From CAIVVT01 sp963757265 (lineage in GTDB: Bacteria > Acidobacteriota > Terriglobia > Bryobacterales > Bryobacteraceae), in the NCBI GenBank assembly GCA_963757265.1, contig CAVWRA010000005.1:1-64000 (forward strand): a DNA stretch of 64,000 nt, in the 5' to 3' direction. Position numbers and translations under genes: made by a program. Numbering within the stretch: the stretch's first letter is position 1; every line of letters begins with the position of its first letter. Of the stretch, positions 1 through 7,317 are shown one piece after another. The notes beneath the pieces are model-generated. The model was not told the origin of the DNA and searched no databases. It was given only the letters and a program-made list of their open reading frames with translations.

Positions 1-63
1 CAAACCTCGAGCGCCGCCGCTTCCGAGAACCAGGGATACGGTCTTGCTGTTTGCCTTCGACAT
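1..63 (-). CDS. patatin-like phospholipase, N-terminal fragment
   Basis: Only the first 21 codons are in the window; the gene continues beyond base 1. The start is the ATG at 63-61. The visible residues form a short polar N-terminus, a beta-strand (TVSLVL) and the glycine-rich loop GSGGARGL. In patatin/RssA-type serine hydrolases that G-x-G-G-x-R-G loop forms the oxyanion hole just before helix 1 and the GxSxG nucleophile. The function, lipid acyl hydrolysis at or near the membrane, is inferred from this motif alone. The catalytic Ser and Asp lie outside the window and cannot be checked. Confidence 0.72.
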   Translation of the reverse strand, partial: MSKANSKTVSLVLGSGGARGL

Positions 64-408
64 CTTCTCACCGCACGCCTTTCTCCGAGACGCCAGCATG
101 TGCCTCACGGGCGACCCACTAACAAACTAACAAACGTATCAAAAGTAGGAAACAAGTCAGCCTGACACCAGCGGTTGGCGAGTCTGGCCAGAGCACCGGG
201 CGGCGCTGACACTTCCGCTCGATTCCTGTTCTATGCCTGAATTCGATTCTTCGCCGCCGCGCCCGGCCTATCGACACGCGAACGACTGCGGGTGATTCTC
301 TTTCTCGAAGCCGTTCGCGCCCTGACGGCAGGGCGGCGGAGACGTTCGGCAGGCGCGCCGATGGGGCGCTCTCTCAACGCCGGCGTATCGGGCGTTACGC
401 CGCGGCGG
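64..408. other. intergenic region without a recognisable gene
   Basis: This stretch separates the patatin start (leftward) from the cytochrome c stop. It holds two adjacent copies of ACTAACAA near 118-134, a perfect 7-bp hairpin (CGCCCTG-ACGG-CAGGGCG) at 318-335, and a second hairpin (GGCGTA/TACGCC, 382-401) just after the cytochrome c stop. Neither hairpin is followed by a T-run on the leftward strand. The open frames here have no protein signature. Confidence 0.5.
382..401 (-). terminator. possible hairpin terminator after cytochrome c
   Basis: A 6-bp GC-rich stem (GGCGTA pairing with TACGCC) with an 8-base loop lies 8 bases past the stop codon of the cytochrome c gene. No poly-U tract follows, so an intrinsic terminator is uncertain. 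It could equally be a 3' mRNA-protecting stem. Confidence 0.3.
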
Positions 409-831
409 CTATTTAAGAGTGGCCAGGTAGGCCGCGATGGCCTCGGCGTCCTCGGGTTTCATGGTGTAAAACGGCATCGGCGGGTCGGCCTTATCCCCCT
501 CCGGCCCGGCGCCAGTTTCGAGGAATCCGCTGAGGCCCTTCTCGCCCCATTCCTTGACCTTGCCGGTGGTGGTGATGTCCGGCGCCATCTCCTCCCACTT
601 CGGCATCGGCTGCGCCGGCTTGAAATTGATCATCCCGCCCTTCAGCCACTTGGTCCGGTCGAATTGCCCGTTCTCCAGGCGCGGGGTGTGGCATTCCTGG
701 CATTTGCCAATCTCTTCCACCAGATAGCGGCCCCGCTCGATCTTTTCCTTCGATCCGCTCTGCGCGCCCAGCGCGACCGAGAAGACCAGCGCCGCCACGG
801 CGGCTGTCCCTAACAGGCCCTGCTTCACCAT
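409..831 (-). CDS. secreted single-haem cytochrome c
   Basis: A 140-residue protein. Residues 1-23 are a Sec signal peptide (hydrophobic core then ALGA). The haem c site CQECH is at 44-48 (C44, C47, H48), inside a class-I-like opening helix (ERGRYLVEEIGKCQECH). Met119 or Met124 (PPMPFYTMKPEDAEAIAAYL) is the likely distal axial ligand, before the C-terminal helix. Predicted role: periplasmic electron transfer; the partner is unknown. It is divergent from the LysR gene at 1049, a common layout for a regulator and its target, but no operator was identified. The central segment (about 55-100) is longer than in minimal class I cytochromes. Confidence 0.88.
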   Translation of the reverse strand: MVKQGLLGTAAVAALVFSVALGAQSGSKEKIERGRYLVEEIGKCQECHTPRLENGQFDRTKWLKGGMINFKPAQPMPKWEEMAPDITTTGKVKEWGEKGLSGFLETGAGPEGDKADPPMPFYTMKPEDAEAIAAYLATLK

Positions 832-1048
832 AGGGACGATGGTAATTCATACTCCGCTGTACGGCAAGCGAATCCGGCGGAAAAACACCGCCGTCGGCCG
901 GCGCCCGCACGCTGCCCGCCACTCCCCGGCCCGCCCAAGCGCCTGCAACCCGCCGGCCGCCCGCGCGTCCAGCGCGTCCCGGATTGCTCCGATGGCCGTA
1001 TCGCGAATGGAAAACGGATGATAATATGAGTAGGCCGACAAGGGGAGA

Positions 1049-1978
1049 ATGGATCTCGACCAGCTTCACACGTTTCTCGAAATTGTGCGCCTGAAGTCGT
1101 TCTCCAAGGCCGCCCTGACCTGTTACCGCACCCAGCCTGCCATCAGCGCCCAGATCCGCCAGGTCGAACAGGAACTGAACTGCTCGCTGTTCGAACGCCT
1201 GGGGACACGGATTGAGCTGACCGCCGCGGGCAAAATCCTGAGCGTCTACGCCGAGCAGATCCTGGACCTGCGGCGGCGCGCCCAGGACGCCATCAACGAA
1301 CTCGAGCGCGTGCCGCGCGGCGAGCTGGTGATCGCGGCCAACGAGGCTACCTGCATTTACATCCTGCCGACCGTCTTCTCGGAATACAAGAAGCTCTTTC
1401 CAAACGTCCAATTGTTAGTGGACCGCAGCTATGGCCGGCATGTGGTGGAGTCGGTGATGGACAACCTGGCCGACTTCGGATTCACGCAGCTTCCGATCCA
1501 GGAGAAAAAACTGCAAGTGGTGCCGATTCATACCGATGAGATCAAGTTGATCCTTCCGGCCGGGCATCGGCTCGCCGGCCGGCGGGAAGTGGGCTGCGAG
1601 GATCTCGTCGGCCAGCTGCTGCTGCTGCCCAAGGGCGGCGCCACGCGCGCCAAGGTGAACGCCTGGCTGGAGCCGGTGGAGGACCGGGTCCAGATCTCGA
1701 TGGAGCTGGATTCGACCGAGATGATCAAACGTTTCGTCCGGGCCGGCATGGGGATCTCTTTCATGGCCGAGACGCACTTTCAGGAGGGGCTGGAGACGGG
1801 CCAGTTCGCCTCCGTCTCGCTGGCCCCGGAGCCGCTGATGCGCCGGCTGGGGCTGGTTTACCGCCGCGATAAGGCGCTGTCCAAGGCCGGCCTGGGCTTC
1901 ATCCAGGTGGTCATGGAGCGCGTGCGGCAGAGCGTGGCGCCTGGTCCGGTCCCTGCGGCCGCGGGCGGGGAGCGGTAA
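1049..1978 (+). CDS. LysR-family transcriptional regulator
   Basis: 309 residues, the usual LysR length. Residues 1-60 form the winged helix-turn-helix: MDLDQLHTFLEIVR, SFSKAA, TQPAISAQIRQVEQELN, LFERLG and LTAAG are family hallmarks. Residues about 90-295 are the periplasmic-binding-protein-like effector domain (GELVIAANEATCIYILP at its start). The inducer is not predictable. The ATG at 1049 is preceded by AGGGGAG. The upstream gene is divergent (cytochrome c), and a small membrane protein follows after 3 bases, so the two are probably co-transcribed. The C-terminal tail after residue 295 is Pro/Ala-rich and likely unstructured. Confidence 0.95.
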   Translation: MDLDQLHTFLEIVRLKSFSKAALTCYRTQPAISAQIRQVEQELNCSLFERLGTRIELTAAGKILSVYAEQILDLRRRAQDAINELERVPRGELVIAANEATCIYILPTVFSEYKKLFPNVQLLVDRSYGRHVVESVMDNLADFGFTQLPIQEKKLQVVPIHTDEIKLILPAGHRLAGRREVGCEDLVGQLLLLPKGGATRAKVNAWLEPVEDRVQISMELDSTEMIKRFVRAGMGISFMAETHFQEGLETGQFASVSLAPEPLMRRLGLVYRRDKALSKAGLGFIQVVMERVRQSVAPGPVPAAAGGER

Positions 1979-1981
1979 GCG

Positions 1982-2308
1982 ATGGCCGGCGCGCGTTCCA
2001 ATCCGGTTTTCCGATCCACGCTGGTGCTGACCGGCTGCGACGGCGAAGTGCGCAATTTCGCCTCGCTGGAAGAGGTCCCGCCGGAGCTGCGCCGTGAAAT
2101 GGATGCCGCGCTGCGCGGCGAGCTGGCGGCTTCCATCTTGCTGGCGGACGAGGCCGGGCAGAAGTATCTGAGCAGCCGCGCGCACTCCGCGGCCAACGCC
2201 AAGGCTTACGCCGGCTGGCGCAGCCTGGCGCTGCGGCGCCTGGCCCTGGAAGCGATCGGCTTCGCCGCGCTCGCTCTGGGGCTGTGGCTGGCAGTCGGCT
2301 CGAAATAG
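1982..2308 (+). CDS. small protein with C-terminal membrane segment
   Basis: 108 residues, not recognised. The first 60 residues are charged with a short beta-like start (STLVLTGCDGEVRNFASLEEVPPELR). A polar helix follows, then a single hydrophobic segment at about 88-105 (AIGFAALALGLWLAVG) ending in Lys, consistent with a tail-anchored membrane protein. The start ATG is 4 bases after the LysR stop, with only a weak ribosome-binding site, suggesting translational coupling. Its position implies co-expression with the regulator, but no function can be assigned. Confidence 0.7.
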   Translation: MAGARSNPVFRSTLVLTGCDGEVRNFASLEEVPPELRREMDAALRGELAASILLADEAGQKYLSSRAHSAANAKAYAGWRSLALRRLALEAIGFAALALGLWLAVGSK

Positions 2309-2364
2309 CACCGGACGCTCCGAAATCGCTCACTTTTCCCCCGCTGGGGCCGATATGCCCCATC

Positions 2365-2772
2365 ATGGAAGCTCGAGAGCCCGTTCAACCAGAGCCTGCC
2401 ATCTGCTGGAAGGCCCGGCTCGTTCCGCTGCAAGGTCCGTGCATGGCCACCGAGGTCGTGGTGACGCACATGGCATCCCGGCTCATGACGGCGCGCAGCG
2501 TCGCGCCTTTTGCTCCGGGCATTCCGGTCCGCATCGATCAGCACGACACGATTCTGCTGGGCGAGGTGATCGCCTGCCGCGACGAAGGCTGCGGCGATTA
2601 CTCGATTCTGATCGAGATGAATGAAAGCCTCTCGGGCCTGCACAGCCTGCGCAAGCTGGTCAGCGCCCTGCTCGGCGAGGCCCGCGAAGGCGAGCCGCGT
2701 CACCCGCTGCCGCACCCCGTCCGCCGGCGCAGAGAACAGAAAGAACAGGATCGGCCCACGCCGGGTTCGTAG
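2365..2772 (+). CDS. uncharacterised protein, weak PilZ-like resemblance
   Basis: 135 residues from the ATG at 2365; an in-frame ATG at 2284 would overlap the preceding gene and adds a tail of poor protein character. The central part (TARSVAPFAPGIPVRIDQHDTILLGEVIACRDEG..DYSILIEM) reads as a small beta-barrel. The V-R-I and G-E-V-I-A-C elements recall PilZ domains, but the RxxxR and D/NxSxxG c-di-GMP motifs are not evident. The C-terminus (about 110-135) is rich in Arg, Pro and Glu. The PilZ assignment is a low-confidence inference from pattern only. Confidence 0.6.
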   Translation: MEAREPVQPEPAICWKARLVPLQGPCMATEVVVTHMASRLMTARSVAPFAPGIPVRIDQHDTILLGEVIACRDEGCGDYSILIEMNESLSGLHSLRKLVSALLGEAREGEPRHPLPHPVRRRREQKEQDRPTPGS

Positions 2773-2912
2773 CCACGATGCTGTTTACCTGTATGGGCAG
2801 AACAGCCCCACCCTGGCCATGACGGGCACTGCAGCGAGCGCGGGCTCTTGCGCCCCGCTGCATGAAATGCCTGGCATGTTCACGACGCGGATATCAGAAA
2901 AAGCTGCGACCC

Positions 2913-3094
2913 TAGCCCGGATGTTTCACCAACCATCGGCTGCGGCGCGCGATAGGGCCGCATCTACTGCGTTGCGCTCGGTCGCCGTCCTCGACGTACT
3001 GTCAAGTACGCCTGCGGGCGGCTCCGGTCGCGCGCCTTGTATCTGCAGCCCTCTCATCGCGCCTCGCTGCGATCGTGGTGAAACGTCCGGGCTA
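2913..3094. repeat. long imperfect palindromic intergenic element
   Basis: The outer arms TAGCCCGGATGTTTCACCA (2913-2931) and TGGTGAAACGTCCGGGCTA (3076-3094) are complementary over 19 bases, with one position forming a G-T pair. The sequence between them is itself an imperfect inverted repeat, closing on a perfect apex CGTACT-GTCA-AGTACG (2995-3010). The arm midpoint (about 3003) coincides with the apex midpoint, so the whole 182 bp can fold as one hairpin. It lies in a 483-base gap (2773-3255) with no convincing gene. It may be a MITE/REP-like mobile repeat or a structured RNA; no target-site duplication was recognised. Confidence 0.7.
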
Positions 3095-3255
3095 CACCCC
3101 CAATTGGCCGGCTTAGCCGGCAGTGATCTTCAGACCCCGGCCTGCGGCTGGAGCGCCCTCGTTGTGGCCCAGAGTGTGGGGACCGCCGAACGAACGTGAC
3201 GCCAGTCCCGGGTCTGCCGTTGGCGCTTTGCGATGCGATATAGTTCAAGTGCATC

Positions 3256-4143
3256 ATGAGCAGGAAAGCGATCATATTCGGCGGCGCGGGCCAGCTCGGT
3301 TTTGAGATCCAGCGCGAATTCGCCTCGCGCGGCTTCACGGTCTTCTCCTACGACAGAAGCGGCGTTGATATTACCGACGCGGCGCTGGTGGAGCGCGTCA
3401 TCGCCACCAGCGAGGCCGAACTGGTGATCAACAGCGCCGCCTACAACATGGTGGATGTGGCCGAAAACGAGCCCCAGGCGGCCTACGAAGTGAACGCGCT
3501 GGCGGTGCGCAACATGGCCGTGGCGTGCCGCCAGACGGGCGCCAAGCTGGTGCATTTCTCCACGGATTACGTCTTCGACGGCACCAAGGGCAGCCCCTAC
3601 ACGGAGGAAGACCGGGCGCATCCGGTGAACGCCTATGCCGTCTCCAAGTTCTGCGGCGAGCTGTACGCGCGCGCCTACCTCGACGATCTGCTGATTCTGC
3701 GCACCTCGGGCGTGTTCGGACTGGCCGGACTGAAGACCGCGCGCGGCAACTTCATCGAGCTGATGCTGCGCCTGGAGGCGGATAATCAGCCCATCCGCGT
3801 GGTGGCCGACATGGTGGCCTCGCCGACCTACGCGCCGGCGCTGGCGCACTCCACATTCGAGCTTGTGGAGCGCGGCGCGCGCGGCGTTTTCCATGCCGGC
3901 GGCGGAACGCCCATCTCGTGGTATGAATGGGCCCGGCTGATCTTCCATTGCGCCGGGCTCGATCCGGAGGTGCGCGCCACCAGCGAACGCGAGTACCGCA
4001 CGCCGGCCCGCCGCCCGCGCTACACGGCGCTGGGGAACGCCAAGATGGACGCGCTGGGCATTGAGCCGATGCCGGCCCTGGAGAAGGCAGTGCGCAGCTA
4101 CCTGTACTTGCGAGCGACGATGCTGCAGCCGGCGGAGAGCTGA
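3256..4143 (+). CDS. rfbD: RmlD-like dTDP-4-dehydrorhamnose reductase family protein
   Basis: 295 residues, standard RmlD length. The N-terminal Rossmann motif GGAGQLG is at 9-15. Other family marks are LVINSAAYNMVDVAENEP (57-74), the STDYVFDG strand (102-109) and the SDR catalytic pair Y127-x3-K131 (NAYAVSKFCGE). The family reduces dTDP-4-keto-rhamnose to dTDP-rhamnose with NAD(P)H in cell-surface polysaccharide synthesis. No rfbA, rfbB or rfbC genes are adjacent, so the exact sugar nucleotide is uncertain. There is no good ribosome-binding site before the ATG. Confidence 0.88.
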   Translation: MSRKAIIFGGAGQLGFEIQREFASRGFTVFSYDRSGVDITDAALVERVIATSEAELVINSAAYNMVDVAENEPQAAYEVNALAVRNMAVACRQTGAKLVHFSTDYVFDGTKGSPYTEEDRAHPVNAYAVSKFCGELYARAYLDDLLILRTSGVFGLAGLKTARGNFIELMLRLEADNQPIRVVADMVASPTYAPALAHSTFELVERGARGVFHAGGGTPISWYEWARLIFHCAGLDPEVRATSEREYRTPARRPRYTALGNAKMDALGIEPMPALEKAVRSYLYLRATMLQPAES

Positions 4144-4147
4144 GCGC

Positions 4148-4591
4148 TCAGCCGGTGATCTGGGCCACGTGGTGTTCCAGGTGGCGCAGGTAATCCTCGA
4201 TCAGAAAACGCAGCGTGACCGGCGGGTCCGCGCCGACCCTGCACTGCGCCGCGAGCTTCGATTCCTCGATGTTGTGAACCACCCGCGCGAGCAGGGTGTT
4301 GCGCTCGCGCCAGGCCGTGACCAGCGTGGCCCACGGCAGCCCGGCGTAGTCGTGCAGGCGCACCCACGCCTCCTGCTGATAGCCCGGCCCTTCGTAATGG
4401 CCGTCCAGCGCCGCGCGCACGAAGCGCTGATGATTGTTGGCCGCCGAATCGAGCAGATGGCCCAGCAATTCCTTGCGCCGCCAGGCGCCGGGCCGCATGG
4501 GTTGATCAGCCTGCTCCTCGGTGATCGTGTTGAGGCGCACCGCGGCCGCGGCGAGGTGTTGGTCGAATAGATGTCCCAGATCTCCCGGCAT
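4148..4591 (-). CDS. DinB-like four-helix-bundle protein
   Basis: 147 residues from the ATG at 4591-4589. This start is preferred over the upstream ATG at 4615 because AGGAGG sits 6-7 bases before it. The fold signature is DinB/YfiT: long helices with the metal-ligand pattern H45 (ELLGHLLDSAANNHQRF) and H137/H141 (DYLRHLEHHVAQITG) that would form a divalent-metal site. The family includes thiol transferases (bacillithiol- or mycothiol-dependent) and many proteins of unknown activity; the substrate cannot be predicted. It converges with the reductase gene upstream (4-base gap). Confidence 0.85.
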   Translation of the reverse strand: MPGDLGHLFDQHLAAAAVRLNTITEEQADQPMRPGAWRRKELLGHLLDSAANNHQRFVRAALDGHYEGPGYQQEAWVRLHDYAGLPWATLVTAWRERNTLLARVVHNIEESKLAAQCRVGADPPVTLRFLIEDYLRHLEHHVAQITG

Positions 4592-4741
4592 GGGTACCTC
4601 CTGCCTATTCAGCATGCCACGGCCGCGCGGGTGGGTGGTGGAACTATGAGTTCATTCGGAAGGGTAACTTTTTCGATATCCTGATCGCTTGCACAAGATG
4701 GGGCCACAACGGGCTCCGGCGTTGGATCGGCGAGGCTTTGC

Positions 4742-6016
4742 TTGCGGAATTCCTTTCGATTTTGCTTGGCTTTCTTGACGCTGGCTGCGCGGATGTGGGC
4801 GCAGAACGCGCCGCTGACGCTGGCCGATTGTGTGCGCCTGGCGCTGGATGCGCGCGGCAAGATGAATCTGGCCAGAAACGATCTGCGCGTGGCGCAGCAG
4901 GGCGTGGTGGGGGCGCGAGCTGGATTTCTGCCGCAGGTCCAGGCCTCGGGCGGCTACACCTACAATACGCCGGCGCGCGGAACCGACAGCACGCAGCAGC
5001 AGTTCATCGCGTTGAACGCGGTGCATGAGTACGTGACACAGTTCGGGGCCTCCATGCCCATCGACACTTCAGGCCGGCTGCGGGCGGAGTTGGCGCGGGC
5101 GCGGTCGGAGCGCGAGGCGGCGCGGCTGAATGTGAAGCTGACCGAGCGCGACCTGCGTCGCGAAGTGACGGCCGCGTATTACCGACTGGTGCTGGCCCGA
5201 CGGCTGGTGGAAGTCGCGAAAAGCACGCTGGCCGAAGCCCAGAGTTTCGAACAACGGACCCGCAAGCTCAACGTCGGCGGCGAGGTGGCGCGCGCCGACG
5301 TGGTGAAGGCCCAGGCCGAGGTCGCGTTTCTGCAACAGGCACTGCAAGGCGCGGAACTCGACGCCGAGACTGCCGACCATGACTTGGCTTCCTACTGGAC
5401 CGCCGATGCCGGTGCGCCGTTGAATGTTGTGGATCCGTTCGACGCTCTGCTGCCGCCGCCGGAGCCCGCGGCTTCGAGCGACGCTTACTTGCGGCGCCCC
5501 GAATTCCAGTTGTTCGACGCCCAGCGGCTGGGGCTGCGGGCCGACGTCAGCCGCGCCCGCGCAGACCTCCTGCCGCAGACGTCGCTGAACTGGCTGTATG
5601 GCATTGACGCGCCGAAATATAGTTGGGCCGACCGCGGCCAGGCCTTCTTCGCCACGGTGAACGTGCCGATTTTCGACTGGATGAAAGCCTGGAGTGCGAC
5701 GCGGCAGTCGCAGGTGCGGCTCGAATCGTTCGACATTTCGCGCGAGATGGCGCGGCGCGATCTCTCGCGCGACTACCAGACGGCCATCGCGCGCGTGCGC
5801 AACACGTGGGCGCAGATTGAAACCACGCGTGAACAGGCGCGGTTGTCGGAGGAGAATTACCGGCTGGCCCAGGTGCGCTACGAGGGCGGGGAGGGGCTGG
5901 CGCTGGACGTTGTGGCGGCGCAGTCGCAACTGGCGCAGGCCCGCGGCAACTACTTCTCGGCCATCTCGGCGTACTGGAACGCGCGGGCCGATCTTGAGGT
6001 GGCTTCAGGACAATGA
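4742..6016 (+). CDS. TolC-family outer membrane efflux protein
   Basis: 424 residues with a TTG start and a short signal peptide ending near residue 20 (LTLAARMWAQ). Two OEP repeats cover about 25-215 and 245-420. Long coiled-coil helices (RAELARARSEREAARLN, YRLAQVRYEGGEGLALDVVAAQSQLAQAR) and the motif ADVVKAQAEV are typical of TolC/OprM/CusC. It should form the trimeric outer-membrane and periplasmic channel of the efflux system encoded by the next two genes; its stop codon overlaps the following start (ATGA at 6013). A start at the in-frame ATG 4793 would remove most of the signal peptide. Confidence 0.93.
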   Translation: MRNSFRFCLAFLTLAARMWAQNAPLTLADCVRLALDARGKMNLARNDLRVAQQGVVGARAGFLPQVQASGGYTYNTPARGTDSTQQQFIALNAVHEYVTQFGASMPIDTSGRLRAELARARSEREAARLNVKLTERDLRREVTAAYYRLVLARRLVEVAKSTLAEAQSFEQRTRKLNVGGEVARADVVKAQAEVAFLQQALQGAELDAETADHDLASYWTADAGAPLNVVDPFDALLPPPEPAASSDAYLRRPEFQLFDAQRLGLRADVSRARADLLPQTSLNWLYGIDAPKYSWADRGQAFFATVNVPIFDWMKAWSATRQSQVRLESFDISREMARRDLSRDYQTAIARVRNTWAQIETTREQARLSEENYRLAQVRYEGGEGLALDVVAAQSQLAQARGNYFSAISAYWNARADLEVASGQ

Positions 6017-7317
6017 AACGCGAATCGCCGATCGTAATTGCCGCAGCGTTGCTGGGCCAGCTTCTGTTCCTGGGCGGATGCGCCAAAAAGGAAGAGGCCG
6101 AGGCCAAGCCCGTGGTCGAGGTGAAGACCGCCCAGGCCGTCGTCGAGGACGTGGAGGTGAGCATCACCGGGCCGGCGACGCTGTTCCCGGTCCAGCAGGC
6201 GGGTGTGGCGGCGCGCGCGGCAGCGCCTATTAAGCGGCTGCTGGTGAAAAAGGGCGACTCGGTGCAAGCGGGGCAGGAACTGGTCGAACTGGAGGCGCGC
6301 GACCTGGCAGCCGCGCAGGCCGAGGCGCAGGCCGGCGTGGCCGACGCGGAAGCGAATTTGCAGAAAACCGAGTCGGGCACGCTGCCCGGCGACATAGAGC
6401 GCGCGCGCGGGCAACTGGTGGCCGCCGAAGCCGCTTACAAACAGGCCGACGCGATTTACAAGCGCCGCAAGAGCCTGTTCGATGACGGCGCCATTCCGCA
6501 GCGCGACCTGCTAGTGGCGGAGACCGAATTGGCCACCGACAAGGCCAATTATGAAGTGGCGATGATGTCGCTGGACCTGCTGAAAAACCAGTCGCGCGAG
6601 CGCGATATTCAGATGGCGCGCAGCCACGTGGAAGCGGCCAAGGCGCGCATGGCGGGGGCCGAAGCGCAGCTTTCCTACGCGCGCATCACTGCGCCGTTCG
6701 CCGGCACGGTGACCGAGCAATTCATGTTTCCGGGCGACATGGCGCGGCCCGACGCGCCGGTGTTCACGGTGAGCGACCTGTCGAAAGCGGTGGCGCGGGC
6801 GCAGATTCCGGAGTCCGATTCGGGGCCGATTCACACGGGGCAGACGTGTTCGTTTCTGCCGGGCAGCGCGGCCGCGGCCGGCGACAGCGGGAAGCCCGCG
6901 TCGCAGCCGGGCCGGGTCACGGTGGTGAACCGGTCGGCCGATCCGGCGCGGCGCACGGTCGAGGTGTGGTGCGAGATCGGCGCGCCGCCGGCGACGCTAC
7001 ATCCGGGCACGTTCGGGGACGTCGAGATCGTCACGGCGCGGGGGAAGGGCGTCACCGTTCCGCGCGAGGCGCTGCAGTTCAACGAAGGCACGCGGACGGG
7101 CTGGGTAATGTTGATCGAAGGCAACACGGCGCATCGGCGCGACGTGGAGACGGCCGAAGTGTCGGGCGCGCGGGTCCGCATCCTGAAGGGCCTGAAGGGC
7201 GGCGAGACGATTGCCACCGAGGGCGCCTATGAGCTGACCGACGGCATGCAGGTGAAGCTCAGCGGCGACAAGCCGGGGCCGGACGAGAAGGGCGCCGCTG
7301 AAGAGGAAAAGAAGTGA
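6013..7317 (+). CDS. RND efflux membrane fusion lipoprotein
   Basis: 434 residues. The lipobox LGGC puts the lipidated cysteine at residue 23 (FLGGCAKKEEAEAKP). Next come the first half of the barrel-sandwich (IKRLLVKKGDSVQAGQELVELEARDL), a long alpha-hairpin (about 95-215, many Ala/Glu/Gln), the returning lipoyl half (YARITAPFAGTVTEQFMFPGDMA) and a beta-barrel plus membrane-proximal domain (VPREALQF, GLKGGETIATEGAYEL). This HlyD/AcrA-type adaptor links inner-membrane pump and TolC-like channel. It overlaps its neighbours by 4 bases on each side, indicating tight translational coupling. Confidence 0.94.
   Translation: MKRESPIVIAAALLGQLLFLGGCAKKEEAEAKPVVEVKTAQAVVEDVEVSITGPATLFPVQQAGVAARAAAPIKRLLVKKGDSVQAGQELVELEARDLAAAQAEAQAGVADAEANLQKTESGTLPGDIERARGQLVAAEAAYKQADAIYKRRKSLFDDGAIPQRDLLVAETELATDKANYEVAMMSLDLLKNQSRERDIQMARSHVEAAKARMAGAEAQLSYARITAPFAGTVTEQFMFPGDMARPDAPVFTVSDLSKAVARAQIPESDSGPIHTGQTCSFLPGSAAAAGDSGKPASQPGRVTVVNRSADPARRTVEVWCEIGAPPATLHPGTFGDVEIVTARGKGVTVPREALQFNEGTRTGWVMLIEGNTAHRRDVETAEVSGARVRILKGLKGGETIATEGAYELTDGMQVKLSGDKPGPDEKGAAEEEKK

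Noticed and set aside
491..1411. 306-residue leftward open frame overlapping cytochrome c and LysR
   Set aside because: It crosses two well-supported genes in another frame and has no protein signature.
3130..3948. 272-residue leftward open frame
   Set aside because: Antisense to the RmlD-like reductase, which has intact Rossmann and YxxxK motifs.
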